Positions 1 through 9,295 are shown, numbered from the stretch's first letter. The stretch is 64,000 nucleotides of DNA from an uncultured Verrucomicrobiota bacterium (GCA_903869675.1 CAIQAB010000011.1:1-64000); one strand, 5' to 3'. Numbers and translations: made by a program. Notes: a model not told the origin generated them from the sequence alone.

Positions 1-19
1 CCCCAGCCCTTTCCCGCCC

Positions 20-1888
20 ATGAAATCCGGCCTCGTCAAAACCTTCGCCGTCGTGCTCCTCGCCGCCGTCCTGTTGCTGGTCAACTTCCTCGCCTCCCGC
101 CTGCCCGTGCGGGGCGATCTGACCGCCGGGCGCATCTACACCCTGTCGCCCGGCACCCGTGCCCTCCTCGGCAAGATCGAGGAACCCATCGCCCTCCGCC
201 TCTACGCCACCCGCGGCGTGGACGGTCTTCCAGTATCTTATAAAAACTACGCCGACCGCGTGGAGGAGATGCTCCGCGCCTACGTCCGTGCCAGCGGCGG
301 CAAACTCACCCTCGAGACGATCTCGCCCGCCGCCGACACGCCCGAGGAAGAAAAGGCCCAGGCCGCCGGCCTCCAGCCCCAGCAGGTCCCCGGCAGCGGT
401 GAGCCCTTTTACCTCGGTCTCGTCGTGACCCAGGCCGACCAGCAGAAGTCCCTCCCCGCCTTCAGCCCGGACCGCGAGGAACTGATCGAATACGACGTGT
501 CCTCCCTGCTCCACTCCGTGCAGCAGTTGAATAAACCCAAGCTCGGCGTCTTTACCCGCCTGCCCCTCGCCGGCGAACCGTTCAACATGATGCAGCAGCG
601 CCGGCCCACTCCACCCCAGTTGCTGATCGAGGAGTGGAAACGTTCCTACGAGGTCGTCACCATCGACACCGACTTCACCACCCTGCCCGCCGGCCTCGAC
701 GCCCTCGCCGTGCTCCACCCCGCCGGGATCAAACCCGCCCAGGAATACGCCATCGACCAGTTCCTGCTCTCCGGCAAACCCGTGCTGGTCGCGGTCGATC
801 CATCCTCAACCTACTTCAAACGCCAGGGCGGCCAGCAAGCGATGTTCGGCGGCGGCAGCCCGGACGTGTCCTCGAACCTGCCCGCCTTGTTCAAGGCCTA
901 CGGCATCACCTACGACACCACCCAGGTCGTCGGCGACGAGGCCCTCGCCACACCGGTGAACGCCGGCAACGGCCAGGTCGCCCGCATGCCCGTGTGGCTC
1001 TCCCTGACCGCAAAAAATCTCAACGCCGCCTCCCCCGCCACCGCCCAGCTGAAATCCCTGCTGTTTATCGAACCCGGCTCCGTCGCCGTCGAGACCCGCG
1101 AGGGCCGCGAAATCACCCCGCTGCTGGAGACCTCCCCCAGCGCCGGCACCGTCCCGGGCTTTTCGCTCCAGTTCTCCCAGCCCGAGGAGATCGGCCGCAC
1201 CCTCGTCGCCGGCACCGCCAAGAAGAACCTCGCCGTGCTGGTGCGCGGCCCCTTCGCCACCGCCTTCCCCGATGGAGCGCCCGCCGCCGATAACGCCGGT
1301 AAATCCACCCCCGCCACCCCGCCCGCCGACCTCCGGAAGTCCGGCACCGGCACTCTGGTCGTGATCGCCGACACCGATTGGCTGCTCGACGATTTCTCCG
1401 TGCGCCGCCAGTCGGTCTTCGGCCAGGACATGGTCCAGCCCCTGAACGACAATCTGTTCTTCGGCTCCAACCTCGTCGATTTCCTCGCCGGCTCGCCCGA
1501 CCTCATCGCCCTGCGCGGCAAACGCTCCGCCCAGCGTCCCTTCGAGGTCGTGGCCAAGATGGAAGCCGACGCCCAGAAACAATATAATTCCAAGCTCGCC
1601 GCCCTCGAGACCCGCATCACCGAGGTGCAGAACAAGCTCTCCGAACTCCAGGGCAAATCGCCCGACGGCGGCCGCCTCGTGGCCACCCCCGAAGTCCTCA
1701 AGACCATCGAGGAATTCCAGGCCCAGGAGCTCGCCATGCGCCGCGAACGCCGCGATATCCGTCGCGCCCTGCGCGAGGGCATCGACGCCCTCGAGACCAG
1801 GCTGCTTGTGATCAACCTGCTGACCACTCCCGTGCTGCTCGGCTTTTTCGGCCTCTGGTTCGCCCGGCACCGCAAACACGCCGCGTGA
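20..1888 (+). CDS. Gldg-family ABC transport accessory protein
   Basis: The 622-residue protein has one membrane segment at about residues 9-28 and a second at about 595-614, with a large soluble region between them and a coiled-coil stretch at about 512-548. This is the layout of the Gldg/ABC-type uncharacterised transport proteins, which are named after gliding protein GldG and usually follow an ABC ATPase and an ABC-2 permease gene. Those partners would lie to the left, outside the window. The next gene, 163 bases downstream, encodes a DUF4340 protein, a usual companion of this family, which supports the call. The ATG at 20 is taken as start because it opens directly onto the membrane anchor. 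The transported substrate cannot be told from sequence. Confidence 0.8.
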   Translation: MKSGLVKTFAVVLLAAVLLLVNFLASRLPVRGDLTAGRIYTLSPGTRALLGKIEEPIALRLYATRGVDGLPVSYKNYADRVEEMLRAYVRASGGKLTLETISPAADTPEEEKAQAAGLQPQQVPGSGEPFYLGLVVTQADQQKSLPAFSPDREELIEYDVSSLLHSVQQLNKPKLGVFTRLPLAGEPFNMMQQRRPTPPQLLIEEWKRSYEVVTIDTDFTTLPAGLDALAVLHPAGIKPAQEYAIDQFLLSGKPVLVAVDPSSTYFKRQGGQQAMFGGGSPDVSSNLPALFKAYGITYDTTQVVGDEALATPVNAGNGQVARMPVWLSLTAKNLNAASPATAQLKSLLFIEPGSVAVETREGREITPLLETSPSAGTVPGFSLQFSQPEEIGRTLVAGTAKKNLAVLVRGPFATAFPDGAPAADNAGKSTPATPPADLRKSGTGTLVVIADTDWLLDDFSVRRQSVFGQDMVQPLNDNLFFGSNLVDFLAGSPDLIALRGKRSAQRPFEVVAKMEADAQKQYNSKLAALETRITEVQNKLSELQGKSPDGGRLVATPEVLKTIEEFQAQELAMRRERRDIRRALREGIDALETRLLVINLLTTPVLLGFFGLWFARHRKHAA

Positions 1889-1906
1889 GCCGCACGGCGG
1901 CAGGAA

Positions 1907-2024
1907 AGTAGCGACCAGTGAGTAGCGGGTAGCGAGCATCCGAACAATAGGATCCCACCACCTTCACGCCCCGCTGTTTTCCCAGCGTCCTTCTCCTACT
2001 AACCGCTACTCACTGCCCGCTACT
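1907..2024. repeat. Inverted repeat of a tandem CGCTACT-type intergenic element
   Basis: The arm at 1907-1928 is nearly the exact reverse complement of the arm at 2003-2024, with about 20 of 22 positions matching by eye, separated by about 74 bases. Both arms are made of short GCTACT/AGTAGC units, and the right arm continues as further CTACTCC units to about 2031. It fills the gap between the Gldg-like gene and the DUF4340 gene. It looks like a dispersed palindromic intergenic element rather than a terminator, because no T tract follows it. Confidence 0.6.
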
Positions 2025-2051
2025 CCCTACTCCCCCTTCCCCCCTTCCCGC

Positions 2052-3245
2052 ATGAAACTCCGCCCCCTCCTCCTAACCCTCGCCGTCCTCGTCCCCGCCG
2101 CCGGTGCCGTCTGGTGGCTGCAACGTCCCGCCCCCCCAGCCCAGGCCGCCGACGCCCGCCTCGGCCAGCGCGTCGCCGACCCCGCCAGCCTCACCTCCGC
2201 CACCCGCGTGCGCCTGAAGGCCCTCGGCAAAACCGCCGAGCTCGCCCGCACCGACGAGGGTCGTTGGACCATCGCCGTCAGCGATAAAACCCCCGCCCTG
2301 CCCGCCGACGCCTCGCGCCTCACCCGCCTCGCCGCCGACCTCGTTTCACCCAAGGTCGAGCGCCTCGTCACCGAAAACCCGGGCCGCCTCGCCACCCTCG
2401 AGCTCGATTCCACCGAGATCGCCTTTCTCGACGCCACCGGCAAAACTCTGCTCGAGCTCGATCTCGGCAAAAACGCCGACGGCGGCGGCCGCTTCCTCCG
2501 CTACGGCTCCGAACCCAAGGCCTACCTCGCCCGCCTCAATGCCAGCATCGATGCCGACGCCACCAACTGGCGCGATACCGCCCTGATCGCGTTGAAGAGC
2601 GACGAAATCGCCTCCCTCGCCTTCGCCTTCCCCGGCGCCGCCCCCGTGGTGATTTCCCGCCCCGATGCCAAAACCGGCTGGACCAGCCCCGCCACCCCCG
2701 CCGGCCAACAGGTAAAGACCGGCTCGATAACCACCCAACTGACCAACCTCACCGGCCTGCGCTACACCCAGGTCGCCCCCGCCCTCGACCCGGGCGTGAT
2801 CGCCGCCCGCGTGCTCACGCGTGACGTCACCTTGACCACCTTCGACGGCCGCACCGTCAAGCTCACCCTCGGCCGCGCCCCCGAAGTGCCCAAGCCCGCC
2901 AAACCCGCCCCCACCCCGCCCGCCGACGGTTCCACCCCGCCCCCCGAACCCGCCGAACCGCCCGCCCCGCCCCGCCCGGTCTATGCCGAGGTGACCGACT
3001 CCAAACCCGACGCCCTCCTCGCCGCCGCCGCCAAGACGCACGCCTTCGAGATCGGCGAGTGGATCCACTCCGGCCTGCCCGCCACCGCCGCCGATCTCTT
3101 CGAGCCCGTGCCCGCTCCGCCGGCCCCCGCCTCGACGGAAAAACCCGCCACTCCGCCCCCCGCCGCCGCGCCCATCAGCGTGACCACCGAACCGGTGAGC
3201 GTCACCACCGAGCCGATGACCGCCCCGCCCGCACCCTCGCCCTGA
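2052..3245 (+). CDS. DUF4340 domain-containing protein
   Basis: The 397-residue protein begins with an uncleaved-looking signal anchor (residues 4-19, LRPLLLTLAVLVPAAG) and continues as a beta-rich soluble region of the DUF4340 type. DUF4340 proteins are found beside Gldg-type ABC systems, as here. A proline/alanine-rich linker lies at about 280-310, and the C-terminal 45 residues are also low in complexity, rich in Pro, Ala, Thr and Val. The protein probably faces the periplasm and works with the upstream transporter. Its biochemical role is unknown. A strong rho-independent terminator follows within 40 bases, so it is the last gene of that cluster. Confidence 0.7.
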   Translation: MKLRPLLLTLAVLVPAAGAVWWLQRPAPPAQAADARLGQRVADPASLTSATRVRLKALGKTAELARTDEGRWTIAVSDKTPALPADASRLTRLAADLVSPKVERLVTENPGRLATLELDSTEIAFLDATGKTLLELDLGKNADGGGRFLRYGSEPKAYLARLNASIDADATNWRDTALIALKSDEIASLAFAFPGAAPVVISRPDAKTGWTSPATPAGQQVKTGSITTQLTNLTGLRYTQVAPALDPGVIAARVLTRDVTLTTFDGRTVKLTLGRAPEVPKPAKPAPTPPADGSTPPPEPAEPPAPPRPVYAEVTDSKPDALLAAAAKTHAFEIGEWIHSGLPATAADLFEPVPAPPAPASTEKPATPPPAAAPISVTTEPVSVTTEPMTAPPAPSP

Positions 3246-3282
3246 GTCAGCGAGCCCGCACCAAGAATCAGCCCGCGCGCCC

Positions 3283-3318
3283 AGCGAACGCCCCCTCCCC
3301 GGGGCGTTCGCTTTTTTT
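3283..3318 (+). terminator. Rho-independent terminator after the Gldg/DUF4340 genes
   Basis: A 12-base arm (AGCGAACGCCCC at 3283) pairs perfectly with GGGGCGTTCGCT (3301-3312) across a short C/T loop, and is followed by a run of seven T residues. It ends transcription from the Gldg/DUF4340 genes and separates them from ettA. Confidence 0.9.
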
Positions 3319-3454
3319 AGGCTCCACGCTGGCCATGCCGCAGCGGTAGCCAGCCCGTGGCATCCTGAACTTTCCCTTGCGTCATAACCGCGGTTGAAAC
3401 CTCGCCTTTACCCTGCACACCCACTTCAAAACTGCCCCAACCGCCTCCCCTCCC

Positions 3455-5143
3455 ATGGCCAAACCTGAAGAACCGAAGATCATTTTCTCGATGATGCGCG
3501 TCTCGAAGAAGATCGAGCGCAAGGAGATCCTCCGCGACATCTCCCTGTCGTTTTACTACGGCGCGAAGATCGGCGTGCTCGGCCTGAACGGCTCCGGCAA
3601 ATCCTCCCTGCTCCGCATCCTCGCCGGCCGCGACAAGGAGATCGACGGCGCCCTCCACTTCGAGCCCGGCTACGCCGTCGGCCTGCTCGAACAGGAACCC
3701 CGTCTCACCCCCGGCGCCACCGTGCGCGCCTGCGTCGAGGAGGGCGTGAAACACCTCACCGATCTCACCTCCGCCTACGATGCCTCATGGGACGACCTCG
3801 CCGCCGCCGAGACCGACGCCGACCGCGACGCCATCGGCGATCAGCAGGCCAAACTCCAGGCCGAGATCGAGCGCCTCTGCGCGTGGGACGTCGCCCCGCA
3901 AGTCGAGATGGCCATGGACGCCCTCCGCTGCCCGCCCCCCGAGGCCGTGGTGGACACCCTGTCCGGCGGCGAGCGCCGCCGCGTCGCCCTCGCCCGCCTC
4001 CTCCTCCAAAAGCCGGCCATCCTCCTGCTCGACGAGCCGACCAACCATCTCGACGCCGAGTCCGTGCACTGGCTGGAACAACACCTCGCCCGCTACGAGG
4101 GCACCGTCATCGCCGTCACCCACGACCGCTACTTCCTCGACAATGTCGCCCAGTGGATCCTCGAGCTCGCCCACGGCCACGGCATCCCCTGGAAGGGCAA
4201 CTATTCCGGCTGGCTGGAGCAGAAATCCGCCCGCCTCGCCGCCGAACAACGCGCCGAGGATAAACGCCGCAAAGCCATGACCCGTGAGCTGGAGTGGATC
4301 CGCCAGGGCGCGAAGGCCCGCCACGCCAAGTCCCAGGCCCGCATCTCCGCCTACGAGAAAATGGTCAGCTCCTCCACCACCGCCGAGCAGGAGCGCGAGT
4401 TCGAGCTCATCCTCCCCAAAGGCCCCCGCCTCGGCCAGCTCGTGGTCGAACTGCAGGGCGTCACCAAGGCCTACGGCGAGAAGGTCCTCTTCGAAAACCT
4501 CTCCTTCTCCCTCCCCCCCGGCGGCATCGTTGGCGTGATCGGCCCCAACGGCGCCGGCAAGACCACCCTCTTCCGCCTCATCACCGGCGCGGAAAAACCC
4601 GACGCCGGCGCCCTCCGGCTCGGCGAGACAGTCGTGCTCGCCCACGTGGACCAGTCCCGCGACGCCCTCCCCGACGCCCAGACCATCTACGACGCCATCA
4701 GCGGCGGCGAAGAGATCATCCGCATGCCCGGCCGCGAGGTAAACGCCCGCGCCTACTGCGCCCAGTTCGGCTTCACCGGCGCCGACCAGCAGAAGAAGGT
4801 CGGCGTGCTCTCCGGCGGCGAACGCAACCGCGTGCACCTCGCCCGCCTGCTCAAGGCCGGGGCCAACCTGCTCCTGCTCGACGAGCCCACCAACGATCTC
4901 GACGTGAACTCCATCCGCGCCCTTGAGGAGGGCCTGGAGACCTTCGCCGGCTGCGCCGTGGTGGTTAGCCACGACCGCTGGTTCCTCGACCGCGTGGCCA
5001 CCCACATCCTCGCCTTCGAGGGCGACAGCCAGGTCGTGTATTACAACGGCAACTACTCCGCCTACCTGGAGGACTTCCGCAAACGCAAGGGCGGCGAGGC
5101 CGACCGCCCCCACCGCATCAAATACCGCAAGCTCACCCGCTGA
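3455..5143 (+). CDS. ettA: Energy-dependent translational throttle protein EttA (ABC-F)
   Basis: The 562-residue cytoplasmic protein carries two ABC ATPase domains without membrane segments. Walker A motifs are GLNGSGKS (residues 43-50) and GPNGAGKT in the second half. Signatures are LSGGERRR and LSGGERNR, and the Walker B regions read LLLDEPTNHLD and LLLDEPTNDLD. Length, the GAKIGVLGLNGSGKSSLLRI block, the inter-domain linker and the C-terminal HRIKYRKL end match the EttA subgroup of ABC-F proteins. These bind the ribosomal E site and gate entry into elongation according to ATP/ADP level. It stands alone, after a terminator on its left and before a convergent gene on its right. EttA rather than Uup or antibiotic-resistance ABC-F is favoured because similarity runs end to end. 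Confidence 0.93.
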   Translation: MAKPEEPKIIFSMMRVSKKIERKEILRDISLSFYYGAKIGVLGLNGSGKSSLLRILAGRDKEIDGALHFEPGYAVGLLEQEPRLTPGATVRACVEEGVKHLTDLTSAYDASWDDLAAAETDADRDAIGDQQAKLQAEIERLCAWDVAPQVEMAMDALRCPPPEAVVDTLSGGERRRVALARLLLQKPAILLLDEPTNHLDAESVHWLEQHLARYEGTVIAVTHDRYFLDNVAQWILELAHGHGIPWKGNYSGWLEQKSARLAAEQRAEDKRRKAMTRELEWIRQGAKARHAKSQARISAYEKMVSSSTTAEQEREFELILPKGPRLGQLVVELQGVTKAYGEKVLFENLSFSLPPGGIVGVIGPNGAGKTTLFRLITGAEKPDAGALRLGETVVLAHVDQSRDALPDAQTIYDAISGGEEIIRMPGREVNARAYCAQFGFTGADQQKKVGVLSGGERNRVHLARLLKAGANLLLLDEPTNDLDVNSIRALEEGLETFAGCAVVVSHDRWFLDRVATHILAFEGDSQVVYYNGNYSAYLEDFRKRKGGEADRPHRIKYRKLTR

Positions 5144-5305
5144 ACAAGCGACGGGAAATCGAATCTACCGCTGGCGCCGCATAACTACCACAAACTCCCG
5201 CTTGGGTATGACCGAATGAGTTTTGGGGAAATTATGGCCTCGGAGATAGCCATTTCGGAAACCGTAAGGCGGAATCTTTATATTTTAAACCCAGTTCCGC
5301 TCCCC

Positions 5306-6418
5306 TCAACCCGCCACCGCCGCGAGCACCGCCCCGACCTCCACCGCGATATCCGTTCCCTTTGCCGTCCGCTCCTCCCGCAGCTCGCCCAGGCCCTCGG
5401 CCACCACCGGACGGTAATCCAGCCCGCCCAGCGCCGCCAACCGCCAGTAGCACGGGTTCACATAGTCCCGGGCAAATAGCTCCAACACCCGCGTCCCCGG
5501 CGCGCAAAAAACCAGATTGGCCAAGCCCGCCCCATGCGGTGCCACCACCTCCCTCGCCTTTTGGAAAATCGCGATCTGTTCCGCCCAGTCGCACTCCTCG
5601 AGCCGCACCGTGACAAAGCCCCGCGCCTCCAGCGCCGCCCGCAGCGCCTCCTCGCCCACCACCCTTCGCCGCCGCGCCCCCGCCCGGCTGACGTATATTT
5701 TCTCCCCCCGGCCCCGCGCGTCCCGCCCCAACCCCGCCGCGAAATCCCGCAACGCCGCCACGCCCTCAAGACGCGGAAACCCCGGCCGGCCCACGTAGCT
5801 GGGCACCCGCAGAGGGCCCGCCTCGAAGTGCGTGGATCGCCCCGCCGCCACCACCTGCCCCTCGATCCCGAGCCTCCGGTGCGCGACCCCGGCGAGCGCC
5901 GTGCCCGCATGCGCCAACACGACCGAGGCCCGCGCCAGATCACCCGTAGCCTGCAAGGCGAGCAAACGCGGCATCTCATCGAGCAACCAGTGCGCATAGG
6001 TCTGCCCCAGATGCGATACTGCCACCGCGACCACCCCGCCGGGCAGCTTGCGCGGTGGCCTCACCCAGTCGCGCTGGAGCAGCCAGTGTTGCTCAAAAGA
6101 TTTGCCAAAATCCGGCGCCACATCGCGCGCGAGCAACTCGCCATCGGCCGAGAGCACGTTGCCATCGCCGAGCACCCGGCCCGCCGGCAACCACGCCGTG
6201 CCTTCCTCGGCGAAGTCCACCGCCGCCAGCCCTGCAAAATACGCCCGCGTGGCCGCGCCGCCGTCCACCCCCGGCTCCACCAAGGTGGGCGGCGCATAGA
6301 CCACCCGCCCCTCCGGTAATCGCGGAACCCAACGCCCGCCCGCCAGCTCCACCAGCTCGCCCAAACGCACGCACCGCCGGGGCGGCGGGTTCGTAAGAGG
6401 CGGCGGGACGGGCGGCAT
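5306..6418 (-). CDS. Glycosyltransferase family 61 protein (DUF563)
   Basis: The 370-residue protein contains the DUF563/GT61 pattern: a central SHLGQTYAHWLLDEMPRL block, an IYVSRAGARRR strand, and near the C-terminus an APHGAGLANLVFCAPGTRVL motif followed by a glutamate. These transferases add pentoses or other sugars to glycans. In bacteria they often sit in envelope polysaccharide loci, but here the gene is alone, convergent to ettA and divergent from msrA. The ATG at 6418 was chosen because upstream in-frame sequence overlaps the msrA promoter region and reads as shadow sequence. There is no signal peptide, so it probably acts in the cytoplasm. Its donor and acceptor are unknown. Confidence 0.75.
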   Translation of the reverse strand: MPPVPPPLTNPPPRRCVRLGELVELAGGRWVPRLPEGRVVYAPPTLVEPGVDGGAATRAYFAGLAAVDFAEEGTAWLPAGRVLGDGNVLSADGELLARDVAPDFGKSFEQHWLLQRDWVRPPRKLPGGVVAVAVSHLGQTYAHWLLDEMPRLLALQATGDLARASVVLAHAGTALAGVAHRRLGIEGQVVAAGRSTHFEAGPLRVPSYVGRPGFPRLEGVAALRDFAAGLGRDARGRGEKIYVSRAGARRRRVVGEEALRAALEARGFVTVRLEECDWAEQIAIFQKAREVVAPHGAGLANLVFCAPGTRVLELFARDYVNPCYWRLAALGGLDYRPVVAEGLGELREERTAKGTDIAVEVGAVLAAVAG

Positions 6419-6515
6419 GGCCCCAGCCAGCCAGCCCGCCCCGCCGGCGCAAGCCGCGTCGATGCCGCTACGATTTGCCTCCGCGCCCCGGGCGCGCATG
6501 GTTGCCGTCCTACCC

Positions 6516-7154
6516 ATGCGTCCCTTCGCCTTGCTCGCCTCGCTGGTCCCGTTTCTTTTTCTCACCGCCTGCGGCAACCCGCAAACCCCCGCTCCCATGC
6601 CCACACCCGCCCCCCTCCCTCCCGCCCAAGCCGAGACCCTCGTCCTCGGCGGCGGCTGTTTCTGGTGCGTCGAGGCCGCTTACGAGCTGCTCCCCGGCGT
6701 GCTGTCCGCCGAGAGCGGCTACGCCGGCGGCAAACGCGCCAACCCCAGCTACGAGCAAGTCTGCACCGGCGCCACCGGCCACGCCGAGGTGGTGAAAATC
6801 ACCTTCGACCCCGCCAAGGTCACCCGCGCCGCCCTGCTCGATTTTTTCTGGGATATCCACAACCCCACCACCCTGAATCGCCAGGGCGCGGACGTGGGCA
6901 CCCAATACCGCTCCGTGGTCTATTACGCGAACGACGCCGAAAAAGCCGCCATCGAGTCCTCCCGCGACCGCGCCAACCCCGCCTGGGGCGGCCGGATCAT
7001 CACCGAGATTTCCCCGCTGCCCGAGTTCTACCCCGCCGAGGCCTACCATCAGGACTACTTCCGCCAAAACCCCGGCAACGGCTACTGTCAGGCCGTCATC
7101 CGCCCCAAGATCGAAAAACTCCGCCACCACTCCCTTGCCGCCCCGGCGCAGTAA
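6516..7154 (+). CDS. msrA: Peptide-methionine (S)-S-oxide reductase MsrA, predicted lipoprotein
   Basis: The catalytic GCFWC motif is at residues 47-51, and the downstream ESGYAGG, GHAEVV and YRSVVYY blocks are typical MsrA. The enzyme reduces methionine-S-sulfoxide in damaged proteins. The N-terminus reads as a lipoprotein signal ending in LTAC with the lipidated cysteine at residue 19, so it is likely anchored to a membrane and working in the periplasm. This signal also fixes the start at 6516 rather than at the upstream in-frame ATG codons. The matching R-specific enzyme (msrB) lies 13 kb away on the other strand. Confidence 0.92.
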   Translation: MRPFALLASLVPFLFLTACGNPQTPAPMPTPAPLPPAQAETLVLGGGCFWCVEAAYELLPGVLSAESGYAGGKRANPSYEQVCTGATGHAEVVKITFDPAKVTRAALLDFFWDIHNPTTLNRQGADVGTQYRSVVYYANDAEKAAIESSRDRANPAWGGRIITEISPLPEFYPAEAYHQDYFRQNPGNGYCQAVIRPKIEKLRHHSLAAPAQ

Positions 7155-7218
7155 AGCCCGGGTTCGCCGTGCTTTCGACTAGAGCGCGGCGCGCTTTTCG
7201 GAAAGCGTCCTCCGTTCC

Positions 7219-8382
7219 ATGTCCACGCCCCTCGCCCAGCGCGCCGCCCACGTCATCGCCCAAGTCTCGCCCGACACCCCCGCCGACTTTGTTCTGCGCC
7301 GCGAGATCGGCACCGACCCCGACCTCGATTCGGTAGAAAAACGCGCCCTGACCGGCGCCGTCTTCGCGTTTTTCCGCTGGTTCGCCTGGCTCGAGACCAC
7401 CGATGCCCTGCCCCGCCGCGTGCTCGCCGCGCTCGACCTGCAAAAACGCTTCGACGCCGATCCCGCCGCCATCAAGCCCGAGGCCCTCGCCGCCCTCGCC
7501 CTCCCCCCCTGGGCCCTCGCCAGCCTCGATTTCCCCACGCCCGAAGCCCGCCTCTCCTACCTCCGCCAACTCCAGCGGCCCCCGGCCCTCTGGATCCGCC
7601 CCCAGCGCGAATTCGCCGCCTCCATCGCCCGTGCCCTGCGCCACACCTCTCCGCCGGAGGTCAGGGCAGCAAATTTTAAGTTGCCCCTCACCTCCGCCCC
7701 CACCGCCCTGCGCTACACCGGCCCGAGCGATCTGTTTAAGTCCGAGGAGTTCAAAAAAGGCCTTTTCGAGATCCAGGATCTCGCCTCCCAAATCGTCGGC
7801 CACGCCTGCGCCCCGCTCCCCGCCGAGACTTGGTGGGATGCCTGCTGCGGCGAAGGCGGCAAGACCCTCCATCTCTCCGACCTGATGGGCAACAAGGGCG
7901 TGATCTGGGCCACCGACCGCCACACCGGCCGCCTCGCCACCCTGCGAAAACGCGCCGGCCGCGCCCAGGCCTTCAACTACCGCGCCGTCACCTGGAACGG
8001 CGGCCCGTTCCTGCCCACCAAAACCAAGTTCGACGGCATCCTGGTCGATGCCCCCTGCTCCGGCGTCGGCACCTGGCAACGCAACCCGCACGCCCGCTGG
8101 ACTCTCACCGAAAACGACATTCACGAGCTAGCCGCCATCCAGCTCCAGCTCCTCGAGAACACCCACAAGGCGCTCAAGCCCGGCGGCCGCCTCGTCTACG
8201 CCGTGTGCACCATCACCCGCCAGGAAACCACCGAGGTCGTGCGCGCGTTCTCCGCCCACCATCCGGAGCTGGAGCCCTTGCCCTTGCTCGAACAGACCAC
8301 CCCCGCCGCCGACGGCCTGTTCCTCTGGCCCCACGAGCTGGATGCCAACGGCATGTTCCTCGCCGCCTGGCGCAAAAAATAA
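7219..8382 (+). CDS. RsmB/NOL1/NOP2-type RNA (cytosine-5) methyltransferase
   Basis: The 387-residue protein has a Rossmann methyltransferase fold. The SAM-binding motif DACCGEGGKT is at about residues 208-217, the PCSG motif at about 278-281 provides one catalytic cysteine, and the VCTI motif near residue 330 supplies the second. This double-cysteine arrangement defines m5C RNA methyltransferases of the RsmB/RsmF/NOL1 group. The N-terminal 150 residues look helical but I cannot identify a clear NusB-type domain, so rRNA is the likely substrate without a definite position. It is followed closely by a second methyltransferase gene in the same direction. Confidence 0.85.
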   Translation: MSTPLAQRAAHVIAQVSPDTPADFVLRREIGTDPDLDSVEKRALTGAVFAFFRWFAWLETTDALPRRVLAALDLQKRFDADPAAIKPEALAALALPPWALASLDFPTPEARLSYLRQLQRPPALWIRPQREFAASIARALRHTSPPEVRAANFKLPLTSAPTALRYTGPSDLFKSEEFKKGLFEIQDLASQIVGHACAPLPAETWWDACCGEGGKTLHLSDLMGNKGVIWATDRHTGRLATLRKRAGRAQAFNYRAVTWNGGPFLPTKTKFDGILVDAPCSGVGTWQRNPHARWTLTENDIHELAAIQLQLLENTHKALKPGGRLVYAVCTITRQETTEVVRAFSAHHPELEPLPLLEQTTPAADGLFLWPHELDANGMFLAAWRKK

Positions 8383-8396
8383 GCCCGTCTCCGCCC

Positions 8397-8426
8397 CTTC
8401 GAGCCTTCGTGCCCTTCGTGGTAAAA
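8397..8426. repeat. Dispersed CCTTCGTG-type intergenic repeat unit
   Basis: The stretch between the two methyltransferase genes contains two tandem near-copies of a CCTTCGTG unit (8404-8411 and 8413-8420) followed by GTAAAAC. On the minus strand it would translate as the FTTKGTKA-type peptide that is often mis-annotated in Verrucomicrobiota and Planctomycetota. I regard it as one copy of a dispersed intergenic repeat. Only one copy is present in this window. Confidence 0.45.
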
Positions 8427-9245
8427 CCCTCCGCATCCTCCGGCGCTCCCGCCGCCCCGCGCCCCGTCACCGCCGCGCAGGTGCGCCGCGATTTCAACGA
8501 CCTGCGCGCCGTCGTCCACTACACCAAGGCCGCCCACGAACTCGGGCTCTGGGCCAGCGAGCGGATCATGCTGGAGCGCGTGCTGCCGTCGCCACCCGCC
8601 GCCGGCTTCCCCATCCTCGAGGCGGGCTGCGGCGCCGGCCGCGTGTCCGTCGCCCTGCATGGCCTCGGCTACCGCCGCCTCACCGGCTTCGACTTCGCCC
8701 GCGAACTGGTTGACCAAGCCGTGTTCCTCGCCGCCGAGCGCCGCGCCGAGATCACTTTTCACCACGCCGACGCCACCCGGCTCGATACCCACCCCGCCTT
8801 TGCGCGGGGCGCCCCCGCCAGCCCGCCACCGTTTTCCGCCTGCCTGTTTCTCTTCAACGGCCTCATGCAGATCCCGCTGCGCCGCAACCGCCGCCGCGCC
8901 CTGCGCCAACTCGCCGCCGTGTGCCGGCCGGGCGCGCCGCTGCTGTTCACCACCCACGACCGCGACCATTCCCCGGCCGAGCGGGCGAGCTGGCGGCTGG
9001 AGGCCCGCCGCTGGGCCGCGGGCAAACAGGACCCGCGCCTGCGCGAGTTTGGCGACCGCCGCTTCGAGGATCACTGCGGTGATACCTTCATGCACCTGCC
9101 CGACCGCGCTGAAATCCTCGCCGATCTCGCCGCCACCGGCTGGACCCGCCAAGAGGACCACCTCCGCCGCGAACTGACAAAAGAATCCGCCGCCGTGCGT
9201 GCATTTTCCGACGAGTGCCGCTTCTGGGTGGCCCGCCGCGCCTGA
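8418..9245 (+). CDS. Class I SAM-dependent methyltransferase
   Basis: The protein carries motif I, ILEAGCGAGRVSV, at about residues 65-77, followed by GFDFARELV (acidic ribose-binding position in motif II) and a later LLFTTHDRDH block, so it is a class I methyltransferase, probably acting on a small molecule. No ATG precedes the conserved region. GTG codons at 8409, 8418 and 8481 are the candidates, and the first two fall inside a CCTTCGTG-type repeat, so the start is uncertain. The open frame also continues left into the previous gene, where it is shadow sequence. The substrate is unknown. Confidence 0.7.
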   Translation: MVKPSASSGAPAAPRPVTAAQVRRDFNDLRAVVHYTKAAHELGLWASERIMLERVLPSPPAAGFPILEAGCGAGRVSVALHGLGYRRLTGFDFARELVDQAVFLAAERRAEITFHHADATRLDTHPAFARGAPASPPPFSACLFLFNGLMQIPLRRNRRRALRQLAAVCRPGAPLLFTTHDRDHSPAERASWRLEARRWAAGKQDPRLREFGDRRFEDHCGDTFMHLPDRAEILADLAATGWTRQEDHLRRELTKESAAVRAFSDECRFWVARRA

Positions 9246-9295
9246 CGCCGCTTGCCCCGCGCCTCCGCCCCCGCCTCACTGCCCTGCTCCCGCCC

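Noticed and set aside
3785-5113. 442-codon minus-strand frame antisense to ettA
   Set aside because: Its Gly/Val/Glu-rich translation is the mirror of ettA codon bias, and ettA matches its family end to end.
5144-5305. Short inverted words in the gap between ettA and the GT61 gene (GCGGAA/TTCCGC and ATGGC/GCCAT)
   Set aside because: The stems are only five or six pairs with large loops and no T tract, so a terminator could not be supported.
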